Part shown: piece by piece, positions 6,486 through 16,703 of the stretch
Numbering within the stretch: position 1 is the first letter of the stretch
Layout: the number at the start of each line of letters is the position of its first letter
Origin: Polaromonas sp.
GTDB lineage: Bacteria; Pseudomonadota; Gammaproteobacteria; Burkholderiales; Burkholderiaceae_C
Direction of reading: 5' to 3'
NCBI GenBank assembly: GCA_030654695.1
Contig: JAURWY010000016.1
Span: 1 to 64,000, forward strand
Length of the DNA: 64,000 nucleotides
Notes under the pieces: generated by a model
The model's input: the letters and a program-made list of their open reading frames with translations, nothing else
Database searches by the model: none
Told to the model about the DNA's origin: nothing
Translations under genes and position numbers: made by a program

Positions 6486-8150
6486 ATGACCACAGCCCTT
6501 GCACCGCGCGTCGAATACCAAACTGACCCGACCCAGTACAAACACCTCAAGCTCAGCTTCAATGGCCCCGTGGCCACGCTGGCGGTGGACATTGACGAGA
6601 ACGCGGGTTTGCGCCCAGGCTACAAGCTCAAGCTGAACAGCTACGACCTCGGTGTTGACATTGAGCTGAATGACGCGGTGGGCCGCATCCGTTTTGAACA
6701 CCCCGAAGTGCGCACCGTGGTGGTGACCAGCGCCAAAGACAAAGTGTTTTGCTCCGGCGCCAACATCTTCATGCTGGGCGTCAGCAGCCACGCCTGGAAA
6801 GTCAATTTCTGCAAGTTCACCAACGAAACCCGCAATGGCTTGGAAGACTCCTCCAAGCACAGCGGCTTGAAGTTCCTGGCCGCTGTGAACGGCGCTTGCG
6901 CCGGCGGTGGCTATGAGCTGGCCTTGGCCTGCGACGAAATCATTTTGGTCGATGACCGCTCCAGCGCAGTCAGCCTGCCTGAAGTGCCTTTGCTCGGCGT
7001 GCTGCCCGGCACTGGCGGCCTGACGCGCGTGACCGACAAGCGCCATGTGCGACACGACTTGGCCGACATTTTCTGCACCAGCGTTGAAGGCGTGCGCGGC
7101 CAAAAGGCGGTGGACTGGCGCTTGGTGGACGCCATTGCCAAGACCGCCGTGTTCGCGCAAAAAGTGCAAGAGCGGGCGCTCGAGTTGGCGACCCAAAGCG
7201 ATCGTCCTGCCGATGGCAAGGGCGTGACAATGACGCCGCTCAAGCGCACTGTTGAAGCCGACGCTCTGCGTTATCAATATGTGAGCGTTGAGATTGATCG
7301 CGCCAAACGCACCGCCACTTTCACCGTCAAGAGCCCGACCGGTGCTCAACCGACTGACATCGCCGGCATCGAAAAAGCCGGTGCCGACTGGTTCCCGTTG
7401 GCCATGGCCCGCGAACTGGAAGACGCGATTTTGCAAATGCGCACGAACGAGCTCGACATCGGTGTCTGGCTGATCAAAACCGAAGGCGATGCCGCTGCCG
7501 TGTTGGCCAGCGACGCCGTGTTGATGGCTCACCAGAGCCACTGGCTGGTGCGCGAAACCATTGGCTTGATGCGACGCACGTTCAGCCGTCTCGACGTCTC
7601 GTCGCGCAGCTTGTTTGCCTTGATCGAGTCCGGCTCATGCTTCGCGGGTTCATTCCTCGAACTTGCTCTCGCCTGCGACCGCAGCTACATGCTGGCCCTG
7701 CCGGACGACGAGGCCAAGGCACCGTCCATCACCGTCGGCGACAGCAACTTTGGTTTGTTCCCGATGGTCACCGAACAGAGCCGACTCGGCCGCCGTTTTT
7801 ATGACGAGCAGCCGGCGTTGGATGCGGTCCGCGCCAAAGCCGGCCAGCCACTGGACGCGGACGCTGCTTTTGCGGTCGGCTTGGTCACCTCGAACCCTGA
7901 CGATATCGATTGGACTGACGAGGTCCGCATCGCGATTGAAGAGCGCGTTTCGATGTCGCCGGATGCCTTGACCGGCCTCGAAGCCAACCTGCGTTTCAAC
8001 GGCCCGGAAAACATGTTCACACGCATTTTTGGCCGTCTGACCGCTTGGCAAAACTGGATCTTCCAGCGTCCAAACGCCGTCGGCGAAAAAGGCGCGCTGA
8101 AGGTTTACGGCAAAGGCGACAAAGCCCAGTTCGACTGGAACCGCGTCTAA
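6486..8150 (+). CDS. boxC: Benzoyl-CoA-dihydrodiol lyase (2,3-epoxybenzoyl-CoA dihydrolase)
   Basis: Crotonase-superfamily enzyme of about 554 aa that opens the ring of 2,3-epoxybenzoyl-CoA and releases formate and 3,4-dehydroadipyl-CoA semialdehyde. The N-terminal half has the oxyanion-hole region FCSGANIFMLG and the core AAVNGACAGGGYELALACDE with LPEVPLLGVLPGTGGL following. The second half repeats a degenerate crotonase-like segment (GSCFAGSFLELALACDRSYM), normal for BoxC. I chose the ATG at 6486 (MTTALAPRV) because GGAG at 6474-6477 is 8 bases upstream; the track's ATG at 6480 is only 2 bases from it. It is the first structural gene after boxR, 86 bases before boxB. Confidence 0.95.
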   Translation: MTTALAPRVEYQTDPTQYKHLKLSFNGPVATLAVDIDENAGLRPGYKLKLNSYDLGVDIELNDAVGRIRFEHPEVRTVVVTSAKDKVFCSGANIFMLGVSSHAWKVNFCKFTNETRNGLEDSSKHSGLKFLAAVNGACAGGGYELALACDEIILVDDRSSAVSLPEVPLLGVLPGTGGLTRVTDKRHVRHDLADIFCTSVEGVRGQKAVDWRLVDAIAKTAVFAQKVQERALELATQSDRPADGKGVTMTPLKRTVEADALRYQYVSVEIDRAKRTATFTVKSPTGAQPTDIAGIEKAGADWFPLAMARELEDAILQMRTNELDIGVWLIKTEGDAAAVLASDAVLMAHQSHWLVRETIGLMRRTFSRLDVSSRSLFALIESGSCFAGSFLELALACDRSYMLALPDDEAKAPSITVGDSNFGLFPMVTEQSRLGRRFYDEQPALDAVRAKAGQPLDADAAFAVGLVTSNPDDIDWTDEVRIAIEERVSMSPDALTGLEANLRFNGPENMFTRIFGRLTAWQNWIFQRPNAVGEKGALKVYGKGDKAQFDWNRV

Positions 8151-8236
8151 AAACTCCTGTTGTGCAGCGTAACTCTGGTGGCGCGCTGCAACCGAATTCA
8201 TTCCACCGTTGCAGACCTTTTTTATTGGAGACTCTC

Positions 8237-9664
8237 ATGTCCGGTATCAACTACAGCGAAAAAATTCCTAATAACGTCAACCTCAGCGAAGACCGCACTT
8301 TGCAGCGCGCGCTGGAGCAGTGGCAGCCTAACTTCATCAACTGGTGGGACGACGTTGGTCCTGTCGGCTCGACCGACTCCGAGGTCTACCTGCGCACCGC
8401 TGTCAGCGTTGACCCGCAAGGCTGGGCCCAGTTTGGCCACGTCAAAATGCGCGACTACCGCTGGGGTATTTTCCTGAACCCAGGCGAAGCCGACCGCACC
8501 ATTCATTTTGGTGATCACAAGGGCGAAAAAGCCTGGCAAGACGTGCCCGGCGAACACCGTGCCAACCTGCGCCGCATCATCGTCACGCAAGGTGACACCG
8601 AGCCCGCATCGGTCGAGCAACAACGCCACTTGGGCCTGACCGCACCGAGCATGTACGACCTGCGCAACCTGTTCCAGATCAACGTCGAAGAAGGCCGCCA
8701 TTTGTGGGCCATGGTGTATTTGTTGCACAAGCACTTTGGCCGTGACGGCCGTGAAGAAGCCGAGGGCCTGTTGGAGCGTCGCAGCGGTGACGAAAACAAC
8801 CCGCGCATTTTGGCTGCCTTCAATGAACAGACGCCCGATTGGCTGAGCTTCTTCATGTTCACTTACTTCACAGATCGTGACGGCAAGTTTCAACTGTGTG
8901 CCTTGGCCGAAAGTTCTTTTGACCCGCTGGCGCGGACCTCCAAGTTCATGCTGACCGAAGAAGCCCACCACATGTTTGTCGGCGAGAGCGGTATCAGCCG
9001 CGTGATCTCACGCACGGCCCAAAAAATGAACGAGCTCAAGACCGACGACGTCAACAAGCTGCGTGCTGCGGGCGTGATCGACCTGCCAACCATCCAGCGC
9101 TACATCAACTTCCACTTCAGCGTGACCATCGACCTGTTCGGCGCTGACGAGTCGAGCAACGCCGCCACCTTTTACAGCACCGGCATCAAGGGCCGCTACG
9201 AAGAAGGCAAACGCGTTGATGACCATGTCCTCAAAGGCCAGACTTACAAGGTGCTCGAAGCGCGCGACGGCCAATTGGTTGAAAAAGAAGTGCCGATGCT
9301 CAACGCGCTCAATGAAGTGCTGCGCGACGACTACATCAAAGACTCGGTGGCTGGCGTCGAGCGCTGGAACAAGGTGTTAGAGAAGGCCGGCATTCCAACG
9401 CGCATGAAAGTGCCGCACAAAGCCTTCAACCGCAACATCGGTGCGCTGTCCGGCGTCAAGGTTTCGCCAGAAGGCCGCGTGCTGACCCTGCCCGAATGGA
9501 AAGCACAAGTTGGCGAATGGCTGCCATCGCTGCAAGATCGCGCGTACGTCGCCAGCCTGATGGGCCGCGTGGTCGAGCCCGGCAAGTTTGCCAACTGGAT
9601 CTCGCCACCCGTCATGGGCATCAACCGCCAGCCAGTAGACTTCGACTACGTGCGATTCAACTGA
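8237..9664 (+). CDS. boxB: Benzoyl-CoA 2,3-epoxidase, oxygenase subunit BoxB
   Basis: Di-iron epoxidase subunit of about 475 aa, the typical BoxB length. It inserts one oxygen atom into benzoyl-CoA, receiving electrons from BoxA. Candidate iron ligands lie in EEGRHLWAMVYLLHKHFG near residue 150 and in LTEEAHHMFVGESGISR near residue 240, two E-x-x-H type motifs in the expected places. The N-terminus MSGINYSEKIPNNVNLSEDR is characteristic of the family. The track ORF starts earlier (8045) but that extension overlaps boxC. The ATG at 8237 has TTGGAG 6 bases upstream. A strong hairpin separates it from boxA, suggesting differential expression of the two subunits. Confidence 0.96.
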   Translation: MSGINYSEKIPNNVNLSEDRTLQRALEQWQPNFINWWDDVGPVGSTDSEVYLRTAVSVDPQGWAQFGHVKMRDYRWGIFLNPGEADRTIHFGDHKGEKAWQDVPGEHRANLRRIIVTQGDTEPASVEQQRHLGLTAPSMYDLRNLFQINVEEGRHLWAMVYLLHKHFGRDGREEAEGLLERRSGDENNPRILAAFNEQTPDWLSFFMFTYFTDRDGKFQLCALAESSFDPLARTSKFMLTEEAHHMFVGESGISRVISRTAQKMNELKTDDVNKLRAAGVIDLPTIQRYINFHFSVTIDLFGADESSNAATFYSTGIKGRYEEGKRVDDHVLKGQTYKVLEARDGQLVEKEVPMLNALNEVLRDDYIKDSVAGVERWNKVLEKAGIPTRMKVPHKAFNRNIGALSGVKVSPEGRVLTLPEWKAQVGEWLPSLQDRAYVASLMGRVVEPGKFANWISPPVMGINRQPVDFDYVRFN

Positions 9665-9683
9665 TCAGCTGTTGTGCTGAAAT

Positions 9684-9710
9684 CATCAGGGGGCCTCGCG
9701 CCCCCTGATG
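9684..9710 (+). other. Strong intra-operon hairpin between boxB and boxA
   Basis: CATCAGGGGGC (9684-9694) and GCCCCCTGATG (9700-9710) form a perfect 11-bp stem with a 5-base loop, 20 bases after the boxB stop and 34 before boxA. No T-run follows (CACTTAAG), so it is a poor terminator. It could act as a 3' stabiliser or partial attenuator that lowers boxA relative to boxB. Confidence 0.7.
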
Positions 9711-9744
9711 CACTTAAGACGTTCAGAACTCAAGAGACCACACC

Positions 9745-11049
9745 ATGGATACGACCGCCACCATCGTCATCAAACAGCACCTGATCGACCCCGAGATCTG
9801 CATTCGCTGCAACACCTGCGAAGCGATCTGTCCGGTGGGTGCGATCACGCATGATTCGCGCAACTATGTTGTCGATGCGGAAAAGTGCAACCTGTGCATG
9901 TACTGCGTCCCACCTTGCCCGACTGGCTCAATTGACAACTGGCGCACGATGCCGCGCGTCAAAGCCTACACGCCCGATGAACAATTGCTGTGGGACGAGT
10001 TGCCCACTGAACTGTCGCCAGAGCAGTTGGCGGAACAAGGCGTTGACGCTCATGCGGCTGACGCCGTTGCAGCCGAGGCAGACACCACAACCAGCACCCT
10101 CAGTGCCGACCAAAGTGGTGAGGCCAGCTTCAACAGCGCGCAATACGGCGCCATGGTGCCGCCTTGGTCAGCCGCTCATGCGTACACGAATCTCTACGGC
10201 CCGAAAGCCGCTGAAAAAACCATCATGGCTGTTGTCAGCGGCAATGTACGGGTCACTGAAGTCGGCCAGACAGCCGCCGGCGATTACGACACACACCACA
10301 TCGTGCTGGACTTCGGCAGCCTGCCATTTCCGGTGCTTGAAGGCCAGTCTATCGGCATCATTCCACCGGGACTCGACGCCAAGGGCAAAGCCCACCACGC
10401 GCGCCAGTACTCCATCGCCAGCCCGCGCAACGGCGAGCGACCCGGCTACAACAATCTGTCGCTGACCATCAAGCGCGTGCTCGAAGACCATCAAGGCCAG
10501 CCAGTGCGTGGCGTCGGCTCCAACTACATGTGCGACCTGCAAGTCGGCGACAAAGTGCAGGTGATAGGCCCCTTTGGTGCGAGCTTCCTGATCCCGAACC
10601 ATCCGCGCAGCAACATCGTCATGATCTGCACCGGCACCGGCAGCGCGCCCATGCGCGGCATGACTGAATGGCGACGTCGGCTGCGTGCTTCAGGTAAGTT
10701 TGAAGGTGGTAAATTAATGCTGTTCTTCGGCGCCAGAACGCAAGAAGAACTGCCGTACTTTGGCCCGCTACAAAACCTGCCAAAAGATTTCATCGACATT
10801 AACTTTGCATTTTCGCGCACACCCGGCCAGCCGAAACGCTATGTGCAAGACGTCATGCGTGAACGCGCGGCAGATCTGGCACCGCTGCTCAGCGACCCCA
10901 ACACCTGCTTTTATGTCTGTGGCCTGAAAAGCATGGAAGAAGGCGTCGTGCTGGCGCTGCGCGACGTGGCGACACAAGCCGGCCTGGATTGGGACACCGT
11001 GGGTGCATCGCTCAAAAAAGAAGGCCGTCTGCATTTGGAGACCTATTGA
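9745..11049 (+). CDS. boxA: Benzoyl-CoA 2,3-epoxidase, reductase subunit BoxA
   Basis: Flavoprotein reductase of 434 aa that passes NADPH electrons to BoxB. The N-terminus carries a 2[4Fe-4S] ferredoxin domain with [12 protein letters not shown] near residue 18 and [12 protein letters not shown] near residue 48. After an acidic linker comes a ferredoxin-NADP-reductase-like module: the FAD motif [13 protein letters not shown], the pyrophosphate segment [14 protein letters not shown], the NADP-site [10 protein letters not shown], and the C-terminal [11 protein letters not shown] with a terminal aromatic residue. It lies 80 bases after boxB across a hairpin and is followed by a MaoC-like gene 16 bases downstream. 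All cluster cysteines are present and no frame problem is seen. Confidence 0.96.
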   Translation: MDTTATIVIKQHLIDPEICIRCNTCEAICPVGAITHDSRNYVVDAEKCNLCMYCVPPCPTGSIDNWRTMPRVKAYTPDEQLLWDELPTELSPEQLAEQGVDAHAADAVAAEADTTTSTLSADQSGEASFNSAQYGAMVPPWSAAHAYTNLYGPKAAEKTIMAVVSGNVRVTEVGQTAAGDYDTHHIVLDFGSLPFPVLEGQSIGIIPPGLDAKGKAHHARQYSIASPRNGERPGYNNLSLTIKRVLEDHQGQPVRGVGSNYMCDLQVGDKVQVIGPFGASFLIPNHPRSNIVMICTGTGSAPMRGMTEWRRRLRASGKFEGGKLMLFFGARTQEELPYFGPLQNLPKDFIDINFAFSRTPGQPKRYVQDVMRERAADLAPLLSDPNTCFYVCGLKSMEEGVVLALRDVATQAGLDWDTVGASLKKEGRLHLETY

Positions 11050-11065
11050 TGAAAGCCAGCAGCCG

Positions 11066-11518
11066 ATGAAGTTCGCAGAATTTCAGGTCGGGCAGGCCAT
11101 CACCGCTGGCCCCTACTTGGTCACTGAAGCGGAAGTGATGGCCTTTGCCACGGCCTATGACCCGCAGTGGTTTCACACCGATCCGGTCGCCGCCCAAGAC
11201 GGCCGTTTTGGCGGACTGATCGCCAGCGGCTGGCACACCTGTGGGATCGCCATGCGCCTGCTTGCCGATGCTGCTTTGCAGGGTTCAGAGTCCTTCGCCT
11301 CACCCGGTTTAGCGTATTTGAAGTGGCAGCATCCCGTGCGCCCCGGCGATGAACTCCGTGTGCGTGCCACCGTTCTAGAAACCCGCCACTCCGTCAGCCA
11401 GCCGACGCTGGGCATCCTGCGCTGGCACTGGCAAATGGTCAACCAAGCCGACGTTCAAGTGCTGGAACTGGAAGCCACGAGTTTGTTTGACCTGACACGG
11501 ACACGCGTCGAAGACTGA
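11066..11518 (+). CDS. MaoC-like (hot-dog fold) dehydratase at the end of the box operon
   Basis: Hot-dog fold protein of about 150 aa. The hydratase-2-like region FATAYDPQWFHTDPVAA retains the Asp and His of the MaoC active-site motif, though the usual GDxNPxH spacing is altered, and the following FGGLIASGWHTCGIAMRL is typical of MaoC-like proteins. It sits 16 bases after boxA, so it is probably cotranscribed. A hydratase acting on the 3,4-dehydroadipyl-CoA branch, or another CoA-ester step after BoxD, would fit. This is inference; the family also contains non-catalytic and thioesterase-like members. The start at 11066 (MKFAEFQVGQAI) is chosen because an ATG overlapping the boxA stop opens only a six-codon frame. 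Confidence 0.8.
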   Translation: MKFAEFQVGQAITAGPYLVTEAEVMAFATAYDPQWFHTDPVAAQDGRFGGLIASGWHTCGIAMRLLADAALQGSESFASPGLAYLKWQHPVRPGDELRVRATVLETRHSVSQPTLGILRWHWQMVNQADVQVLELEATSLFDLTRTRVED

Positions 11519-11529
11519 CCAAACGGAAT

Positions 11530-11593
11530 AAGGCCGCACCTACGTCAATGCCACTGGGCAGAGCACGCAACAGCCGTAGTAGCCTTTATTTTT
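11530..11593 (+). terminator. Possible terminator of the box operon
   Basis: AAGGC and CTACG on the left pair with CGTAG and GCCTT on the right, closing a large loop, followed by TATTTTTA. The stem is interrupted and the loop is long, so this is weak. Its position between two convergent genes (MaoC-like and uvrA) is right for a terminator. Confidence 0.35.
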
Positions 11594-14500
11594 ATGCCAG
11601 CAGTGGCGCCAAATAACGCCCGGTGTGGCTGTCCGGATTCGCCGCCAAATCTTCTGGCGTGCCAACACCGACCACCATGCCACCACCGGCACCGCCTTCG
11701 GGGCCAATGTCGATCAACCAGTCGGCGGTTTTGATGACGTCCAGGTTGTGCTCGATGACGACAATGGTATTGCCAGCGTCGCGCAGTTGGTGCAACACTT
11801 TGAGCAGCAAATCAATGTCGGCAAAGTGCAGGCCTGTCGTCGGTTCATCAAGGATGTAGAGCGTGCGCCCGGTGTCGCGCTTGCTGAGCTCTAACGCCAG
11901 CTTGACGCGCTGCGCTTCGCCGCCCGAGAGCGTGGTCGCGGCTTGTCCGAGCTTGATGTAACTCAGGCCCACGTCGAGCAGCGTTTGCAGCTTGCGCGCC
12001 AGCGTCGGCACGGCTTTGAAAAACTCCGCAGCAGCTTCCACTGTGAGCTCGAGAATCTGCGCGATGTTCTTGCCCTTGTATTGCACTTCCAGCGTTTCGC
12101 GGTTGTAGCGCATGCCCTTGCAAACGTCGCAAGGCACGTAGACGTCAGGCAAGAAATGCATTTCGACTTTGACCATGCCGTCACCCTGACACGCTTCGCA
12201 GCGGCCACCAGCCACGTTAAAGCTGAAGCGCCCCGGGCCGTAGCCGCGTTCACGCGCGCTGTTCATCTCGGCCATCAATTCGCGGATCGGTGTGAACAGT
12301 CCGGTGTAGGTGGCCGGGTTGCTGCGCGGCGTGCGGCCAATCGGTGACTGGTCGACGTTGATGACCTTGTCGAAGTGCTCAATGCCTTCAATCGCCTCGT
12401 GCGGCGCGGGCTCTTCATGCGCCCGGTACAGAGTGCGCGCCACGGCGGCGTACAGCGTGTCATTCACCAGCGTCGACTTGCCGGAGCCGGACACGCCGGT
12501 GACACAGGTCAGCAAGCCGACCGGAAATTCAACGCTGACATTTTTCAGGTTGTGGCCGCTGGCGTTGATGACTCTCAAGCATTGCAAATCGCCCTGCGTT
12601 AGCTGGTGTGTGGCTTCACGCGCTGCGCGTTTAACGCCCGCAGCACTCGGTGCAAAGCGCGGATTTTTGATCACCAGCGGGCCTCTGGCCACGGTCGGCA
12701 ACCACGGCGTGCGATGCGTCGGCACGGCGATTTTCAACGTCCCCGCCAAGTACTGGCCGGTGAGCGAATTCGGATTCGCCTGCACCTCGGTGAACGTACC
12801 TTGCGCCATCACACGACCACCATGAATGCCGGCGCCCGGACCCATGTCAATCACATGGTCGGCGGCGCGAATCATGTCTTCGTCATGCTCGACCACCAGC
12901 ACGCTGTTGCCGATGTCGCGCAGATGCTTCAGCGTGCCGATCAAGCGGTCGTTGTCGCGCTGGTGCAGGCCGATGCTGGGCTCGTCCAGCACGTACATCA
13001 CGCCGGTCAGGCCCGAGCCAATTTGTGAGGCCAGACGGATACGCTGCGATTCGCCGCCCGACAGCGTTTCAGCGCTGCGGTCCAGACTCAAGTAGTTCAG
13101 GCCGACGTCGTTCAAAAACTTCAGCCGCAGGCCGATTTCTCGCACCACCTTGTCAGCGATTTCGGCCTTGGCACCCTGCATTTTCAGCGTGTTGAAGTAC
13201 TCAAAACTCTCACGCAAGGTGATGGCACTGACCTCGTAAATCGCCTTGCGGGTGGGTGCTTCGCCCTCGGTGCTTGGCGCACCGACGATGTAGACATGGC
13301 GCGCCTCTTGGCGCAGCCGCGTGCCTTGGCACGATGGGCAGGGTTGCACGGCACGGTAACGCGCCAACTCTTCGCGCACGGCTGACGAATCCGTCTCGCG
13401 GTAGCGGCGTTCAAAGTTGGTGATGACGCCTTCAAACGGGTGTTTCTTGCTGACCTTGCGACCGGCTGAAGCGCCAGAGTCCATGATGTAGCTGAACTTG
13501 ATTTCTTCTTCGCCGGAGCCATGCAGCACGACTTGCTGCACGAGTTCGGGCAGCTCCTCAAACGCGGTGTCGATGTCGAAGCCGTAATGTTTCGCCAAGC
13601 TCTCCAACATGGAGAAGTAGTAGCCGTTGCGCCGGTCCCAACCCTTGACCGCGCCGCTGGCCAAGCTCAGCGTCGGGAAGGCCACCACGCGCGTCGGATC
13701 AAAGGTTTCGGTGTGCCCTAAGCCGTCGCAACTCGGGCAAGCACCGACCGGCGAGTTGAAAGAAAACAGGCGCGGCTCCATTTCGCTGAGCGAGTAGCTG
13801 CACACCGGGCACGAAAACTTGGCGCTGAACAAATGCTCACCGGCTGTGTCCATTTCCAGTGCCATGGCCTTGCCATCAGCAAGCCGCAAGGCGGCTTCAA
13901 AACTTTCAGCGATGCGCTGTTTGAGGTTATCTTGCTCTTGCCTGCTGGCGTCGAGCTCGCCCTCGGCTAAATCGGCGTCTGGTGCGGTAGGCCGGCGCAC
14001 TTTGACGCGGTCAATCACCACGTCGATGTTGTGCTTTTCTGTCTTTTTCAGCTTCGGCAGCTCATCAAATTCGTAGATCTTGCCGTCGACCCGAAAGCGC
14101 ACATACCCTTGCGCCTGCATCTCGGCAAACACATCGACAAACTCGCCCTTGCGCTCACGCGCGACTGGCGCCAAGATCATCAGCCGCGTGCCTTCTGGCA
14201 AGGCCAGCACGGCGTCGACCATCTCGCCCACGCTCTGCGCTTGCAGCGGCAAATCATGCTCGGGGCAATACGGTGTACCCGCACGCGCAAACAACAAGCG
14301 CAAATAGTCGTGGATCTCAGTGACGGTGCCGACGGTCGAACGCGGGTTGTGGGAGGTGGCTTTTTGCTCAATCGAAATCGCCGGGCTCAAGCCCTCGATC
14401 ATGTCGACATCGGGCTTGTCCATGAGCTGCAAAAACTGCCGCGCATAGGTCGACAAACTCTCCACGTAGCGCCGCTGGCCTTCGGCGTACAGCGTGTCAA

Positions 14501-14681
14501 ACGCCAGGGACGACTTGCCGGAACCGCTCAGACCGGTGATCACCACCAGCTGATTGCGCGGGATGTCGAGGTCAATATTTTTGAGGTTGTGCGTGCGTGC
14601 ACCGCGGATGCTGATCCGCTGCGCGGCCAGTTGAGTGCGCAACTGCGTGGCCAAATATTTGCTGTCAGACGGTGAGTTCAA
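11592..14681 (-). CDS. uvrA: Excinuclease ABC subunit A (UvrA)
   Basis: DNA damage-recognition ATPase of nucleotide excision repair. Two ABC ATPase units are visible: N-terminal Walker [21 protein letters not shown] and signature [18 protein letters not shown] with the [11 protein letters not shown] Walker B; C-terminal [32 protein letters not shown] and [11 protein letters not shown]. The zinc-finger Cys pairs CPVCSYSL...CPSCDGLGH and CEACQGDG...CDVCKGMRY are present. Homology begins at [16 protein letters not shown]. There is no ATG in frame upstream of it: the track start at 14795 and the alternatives at 14681 and 14654 are all TTG. I use 14681 but the true start is uncertain. It is divergent from the MFS gene, and the neighbouring uvrA-MFS-ssb order is common in Burkholderiales. 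Confidence 0.95.
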   Translation of the reverse strand: MNSPSDSKYLATQLRTQLAAQRISIRGARTHNLKNIDLDIPRNQLVVITGLSGSGKSSLAFDTLYAEGQRRYVESLSTYARQFLQLMDKPDVDMIEGLSPAISIEQKATSHNPRSTVGTVTEIHDYLRLLFARAGTPYCPEHDLPLQAQSVGEMVDAVLALPEGTRLMILAPVARERKGEFVDVFAEMQAQGYVRFRVDGKIYEFDELPKLKKTEKHNIDVVIDRVKVRRPTAPDADLAEGELDASRQEQDNLKQRIAESFEAALRLADGKAMALEMDTAGEHLFSAKFSCPVCSYSLSEMEPRLFSFNSPVGACPSCDGLGHTETFDPTRVVAFPTLSLASGAVKGWDRRNGYYFSMLESLAKHYGFDIDTAFEELPELVQQVVLHGSGEEEIKFSYIMDSGASAGRKVSKKHPFEGVITNFERRYRETDSSAVREELARYRAVQPCPSCQGTRLRQEARHVYIVGAPSTEGEAPTRKAIYEVSAITLRESFEYFNTLKMQGAKAEIADKVVREIGLRLKFLNDVGLNYLSLDRSAETLSGGESQRIRLASQIGSGLTGVMYVLDEPSIGLHQRDNDRLIGTLKHLRDIGNSVLVVEHDEDMIRAADHVIDMGPGAGIHGGRVMAQGTFTEVQANPNSLTGQYLAGTLKIAVPTHRTPWLPTVARGPLVIKNPRFAPSAAGVKRAAREATHQLTQGDLQCLRVINASGHNLKNVSVEFPVGLLTCVTGVSGSGKSTLVNDTLYAAVARTLYRAHEEPAPHEAIEGIEHFDKVINVDQSPIGRTPRSNPATYTGLFTPIRELMAEMNSARERGYGPGRFSFNVAGGRCEACQGDGMVKVEMHFLPDVYVPCDVCKGMRYNRETLEVQYKGKNIAQILELTVEAAAEFFKAVPTLARKLQTLLDVGLSYIKLGQAATTLSGGEAQRVKLALELSKRDTGRTLYILDEPTTGLHFADIDLLLKVLHQLRDAGNTIVVIEHNLDVIKTADWLIDIGPEGGAGGGMVVGVGTPEDLAANPDSHTGRYLAPLLA

Positions 14682-14846
14682 TGGGAGGGGCCGGCAAAAC
14701 CGTACATCATAAACGGACAGGCGGGTCTGCGCTATGGACTGCCCAAGCAAGACAGAAGGAAGGCTGCTCCTCAGGGTCTGGCGAATGGAAGACAATAAGC
14801 CCTTCGTTTTTTGGCTTTGACCGCCACAGCTGAAACGTCACACCCG

Positions 14847-16097
14847 ATGCGCACCTCCACTCTCAACACCCGCATGACCGCCACCGAGCGGCGCGCCAGC
14901 TTTTCATTGGCGTCGATTTTTGCCCTGCGCATGCTGGGTCTTTTTTGGGTGCTCCCCATATTTGCGCTGGAAGCGGCACGCTTACCGGGTGGCGATGATC
15001 CTGCTCGCGTGGGTTTGGCCATGGGCATTTATGGCTTGACGCAAGCCCTGCTGCAAATGCCATTTGGACTCGCCTCAGACTGGTTGGGTCGCAAACGTGT
15101 GATCATTTTCGGTCTGCTGGTCTTTGCCTTGGGCAGCTTTGTCGCTATGGCCGCCACCGATTTGACCTGGCTCATCATCGGTCGCTCGATTCAGGGCGCA
15201 GGTGCCATTTCAGCCGCTGTCACAGCGTTGTTGGCAGACCAAACGCGTGACGAAGTGCGCACCAAAGCGATGGCGCTGGTGGGCATCAGCATTGCACTGA
15301 TGTTTGCGCTGTCTTTGATCATCGCACCGCTGCTGGCCGCGCATATCGGGCTGGCCGGCTTGTTCGCCCTGACAGGACTGTTGGCGGTAACCGGGATTGC
15401 CGTGGTGGTCTGGGTTGTTCCACCCGAGCCGGCCAAGCCTGTGCACCGTCCGAGCGGCAGTTTGAAGCTGGTGCTGCAAGAGCCCGCGCTGCTGCGCCTG
15501 AACCTCGGCGTGTTTGTCTTACACGCCGTGCAGCTGGCCATGTGGGTCACCATTCCGGCGCTGCTGGTGCAAGCCGGCTTGGACAAAGCGGCCCACTGGC
15601 AGGTCTACTTGCCTGCGGTGCTGGCGTCTTTTGTGGTGCTGGGCGGCGTGCTCTTTCCGCTGGAGCGGCGCGGCTATCTTCGGGCCGTCTTTTTAGCAGC
15701 CATTGGCCTGATTTTTCTGGTGCAGCTGGGTTTCATCTGGTCCGCCCATCAAGCCAGTCAAGGCACACCGAGCCTGACCGCGCTGGCCTGCCTGTTATTT
15801 GTCTTTTTCTGCGGCTTCAATGTGCTGGAGTCTAGCCAGCCCAGCCTAGCGTCGCGGGTCGCACCGGTGCATGCACGTGGCGCGGCGCTCGGGGTCTACA
15901 ACACGCTGCAATCGCTGGGGTTTTTTGTCGGTGGTGCGGCGGGTGGCTGGCTGGCCAAAACGGCTGGCCCCAGCGCCCTCTTCATGGCCAGTAGCGCGCT
16001 GATGCTGCTATGGCTGCTGCTGGCCTGGCCCATGCGTGCGCCCAACCGCCATCTCCAACCTACGACGAACCCAGCAACGGCCAGCTCAGCCAGTTAA
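14847..16097 (+). CDS. MFS transporter (YajR-like exporter family)
   Basis: Twelve-helix major facilitator protein of about 416 aa. The motif A loop between helices 2 and 3 reads [17 protein letters not shown], and the antiporter-like segment [20 protein letters not shown] marks helix 4-5, as in drug-efflux MFS members. The C-terminal half shows [19 protein letters not shown]. The start at 14847 ([10 protein letters not shown]) or 14874 ([10 protein letters not shown]) is ambiguous; the former is used. It stands between divergent uvrA and co-directional ssb, which begins 25 bases after its stop. The substrate is unknown; exporters here may be cotranscribed with ssb but are not known to act in DNA metabolism. 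Confidence 0.88.
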   Translation: MRTSTLNTRMTATERRASFSLASIFALRMLGLFWVLPIFALEAARLPGGDDPARVGLAMGIYGLTQALLQMPFGLASDWLGRKRVIIFGLLVFALGSFVAMAATDLTWLIIGRSIQGAGAISAAVTALLADQTRDEVRTKAMALVGISIALMFALSLIIAPLLAAHIGLAGLFALTGLLAVTGIAVVVWVVPPEPAKPVHRPSGSLKLVLQEPALLRLNLGVFVLHAVQLAMWVTIPALLVQAGLDKAAHWQVYLPAVLASFVVLGGVLFPLERRGYLRAVFLAAIGLIFLVQLGFIWSAHQASQGTPSLTALACLLFVFFCGFNVLESSQPSLASRVAPVHARGAALGVYNTLQSLGFFVGGAAGGWLAKTAGPSALFMASSALMLLWLLLAWPMRAPNRHLQPTTNPATASSAS

Positions 16098-16122
16098 AAT
16101 CCACCAATTAGGAGAACACGCC

Positions 16123-16626
16123 ATGGCATCGATCAACAAAGTCATCATCATCGGCAACTTGGGGCGTGACCCTGAGGTGCGTTACACACCCAATGGCGCG
16201 GCCATCTGCAACGTCAGCCTCGCCACCACGCGCAACTGGAAAGACAAGTCTTCTGGTGAAAAAGTCGAAGAAACCGAATGGCACCGTGTCGTTTTTTACG
16301 ACCGCTTGGCAGAAATCGCTGGCGAATACCTCAAAAAAGGTCGTCCGGTGTATGTCGAAGGTCGCCTGAAAACCCGCAAGTGGACCGACAAAGACGGCGT
16401 CGAAAAATACACCACCGAGATCATCGCCAACGAAATGCAATTGTTGGGCGGCCGTGAAGGCATGGGCGCTCCCGGCGGTGACGAAGAGGGCGGCGAGCGC
16501 CAAAGCTATGCACGCCCACCGGCCGCTGCCCGTCCACCCGCCGCACCTGCGCAGCGATCGGCCGCACCGACACCGTCCAAAGCCGCCAGCGGTTTTGATG
16601 ACATGGACGACGACATTCCGTTTTAA
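16123..16626 (+). CDS. ssb: Single-stranded DNA-binding protein
   Basis: SSB of 167 aa. The OB fold occupies the first 110 residues ([20 protein letters not shown], then [17 protein letters not shown] and [18 protein letters not shown]). A Pro/Ala/Gly-rich flexible linker follows, ending in the acidic tip DDMDDDIPF that recruits partner proteins. The track start at 16036 is too early; the ATG at 16123 has AGGAG 8 bases upstream and matches the universal SSB N-terminus. It coats ssDNA during replication, recombination and repair, and sits in the uvrA neighbourhood. Confidence 0.98.
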   Translation: MASINKVIIIGNLGRDPEVRYTPNGAAICNVSLATTRNWKDKSSGEKVEETEWHRVVFYDRLAEIAGEYLKKGRPVYVEGRLKTRKWTDKDGVEKYTTEIIANEMQLLGGREGMGAPGGDEEGGERQSYARPPAAARPPAAPAQRSAAPTPSKAASGFDDMDDDIPF

Positions 16627-16650
16627 TATCTGAACCGCCAGCGGTCCATC

Positions 16651-16673
16651 AAAGCCCGCTTCAGCGGGCTTTT
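16651..16673 (+). terminator. Rho-independent terminator after ssb
   Basis: AAAGCCCGC, loop TTCA, GCGGGCTTT, then further T residues: a 9-bp perfect stem 25 bases after the ssb stop. A standard intrinsic terminator. Confidence 0.9.
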
Positions 16674-16703
16674 CGCTTTCTACTTCCAATCAAAATCAGC
16701 TCC

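Noticed and set aside
6405-7541. 378-aa minus-strand ORF opposite boxC
   Set aside because: Composition typical of antisense reading of a GC-rich gene; boxC is unambiguous.
11049-11069. ATG overlapping the boxA stop as start of the MaoC gene
   Set aside because: It opens a frame of only six codons (MKASSR then stop).
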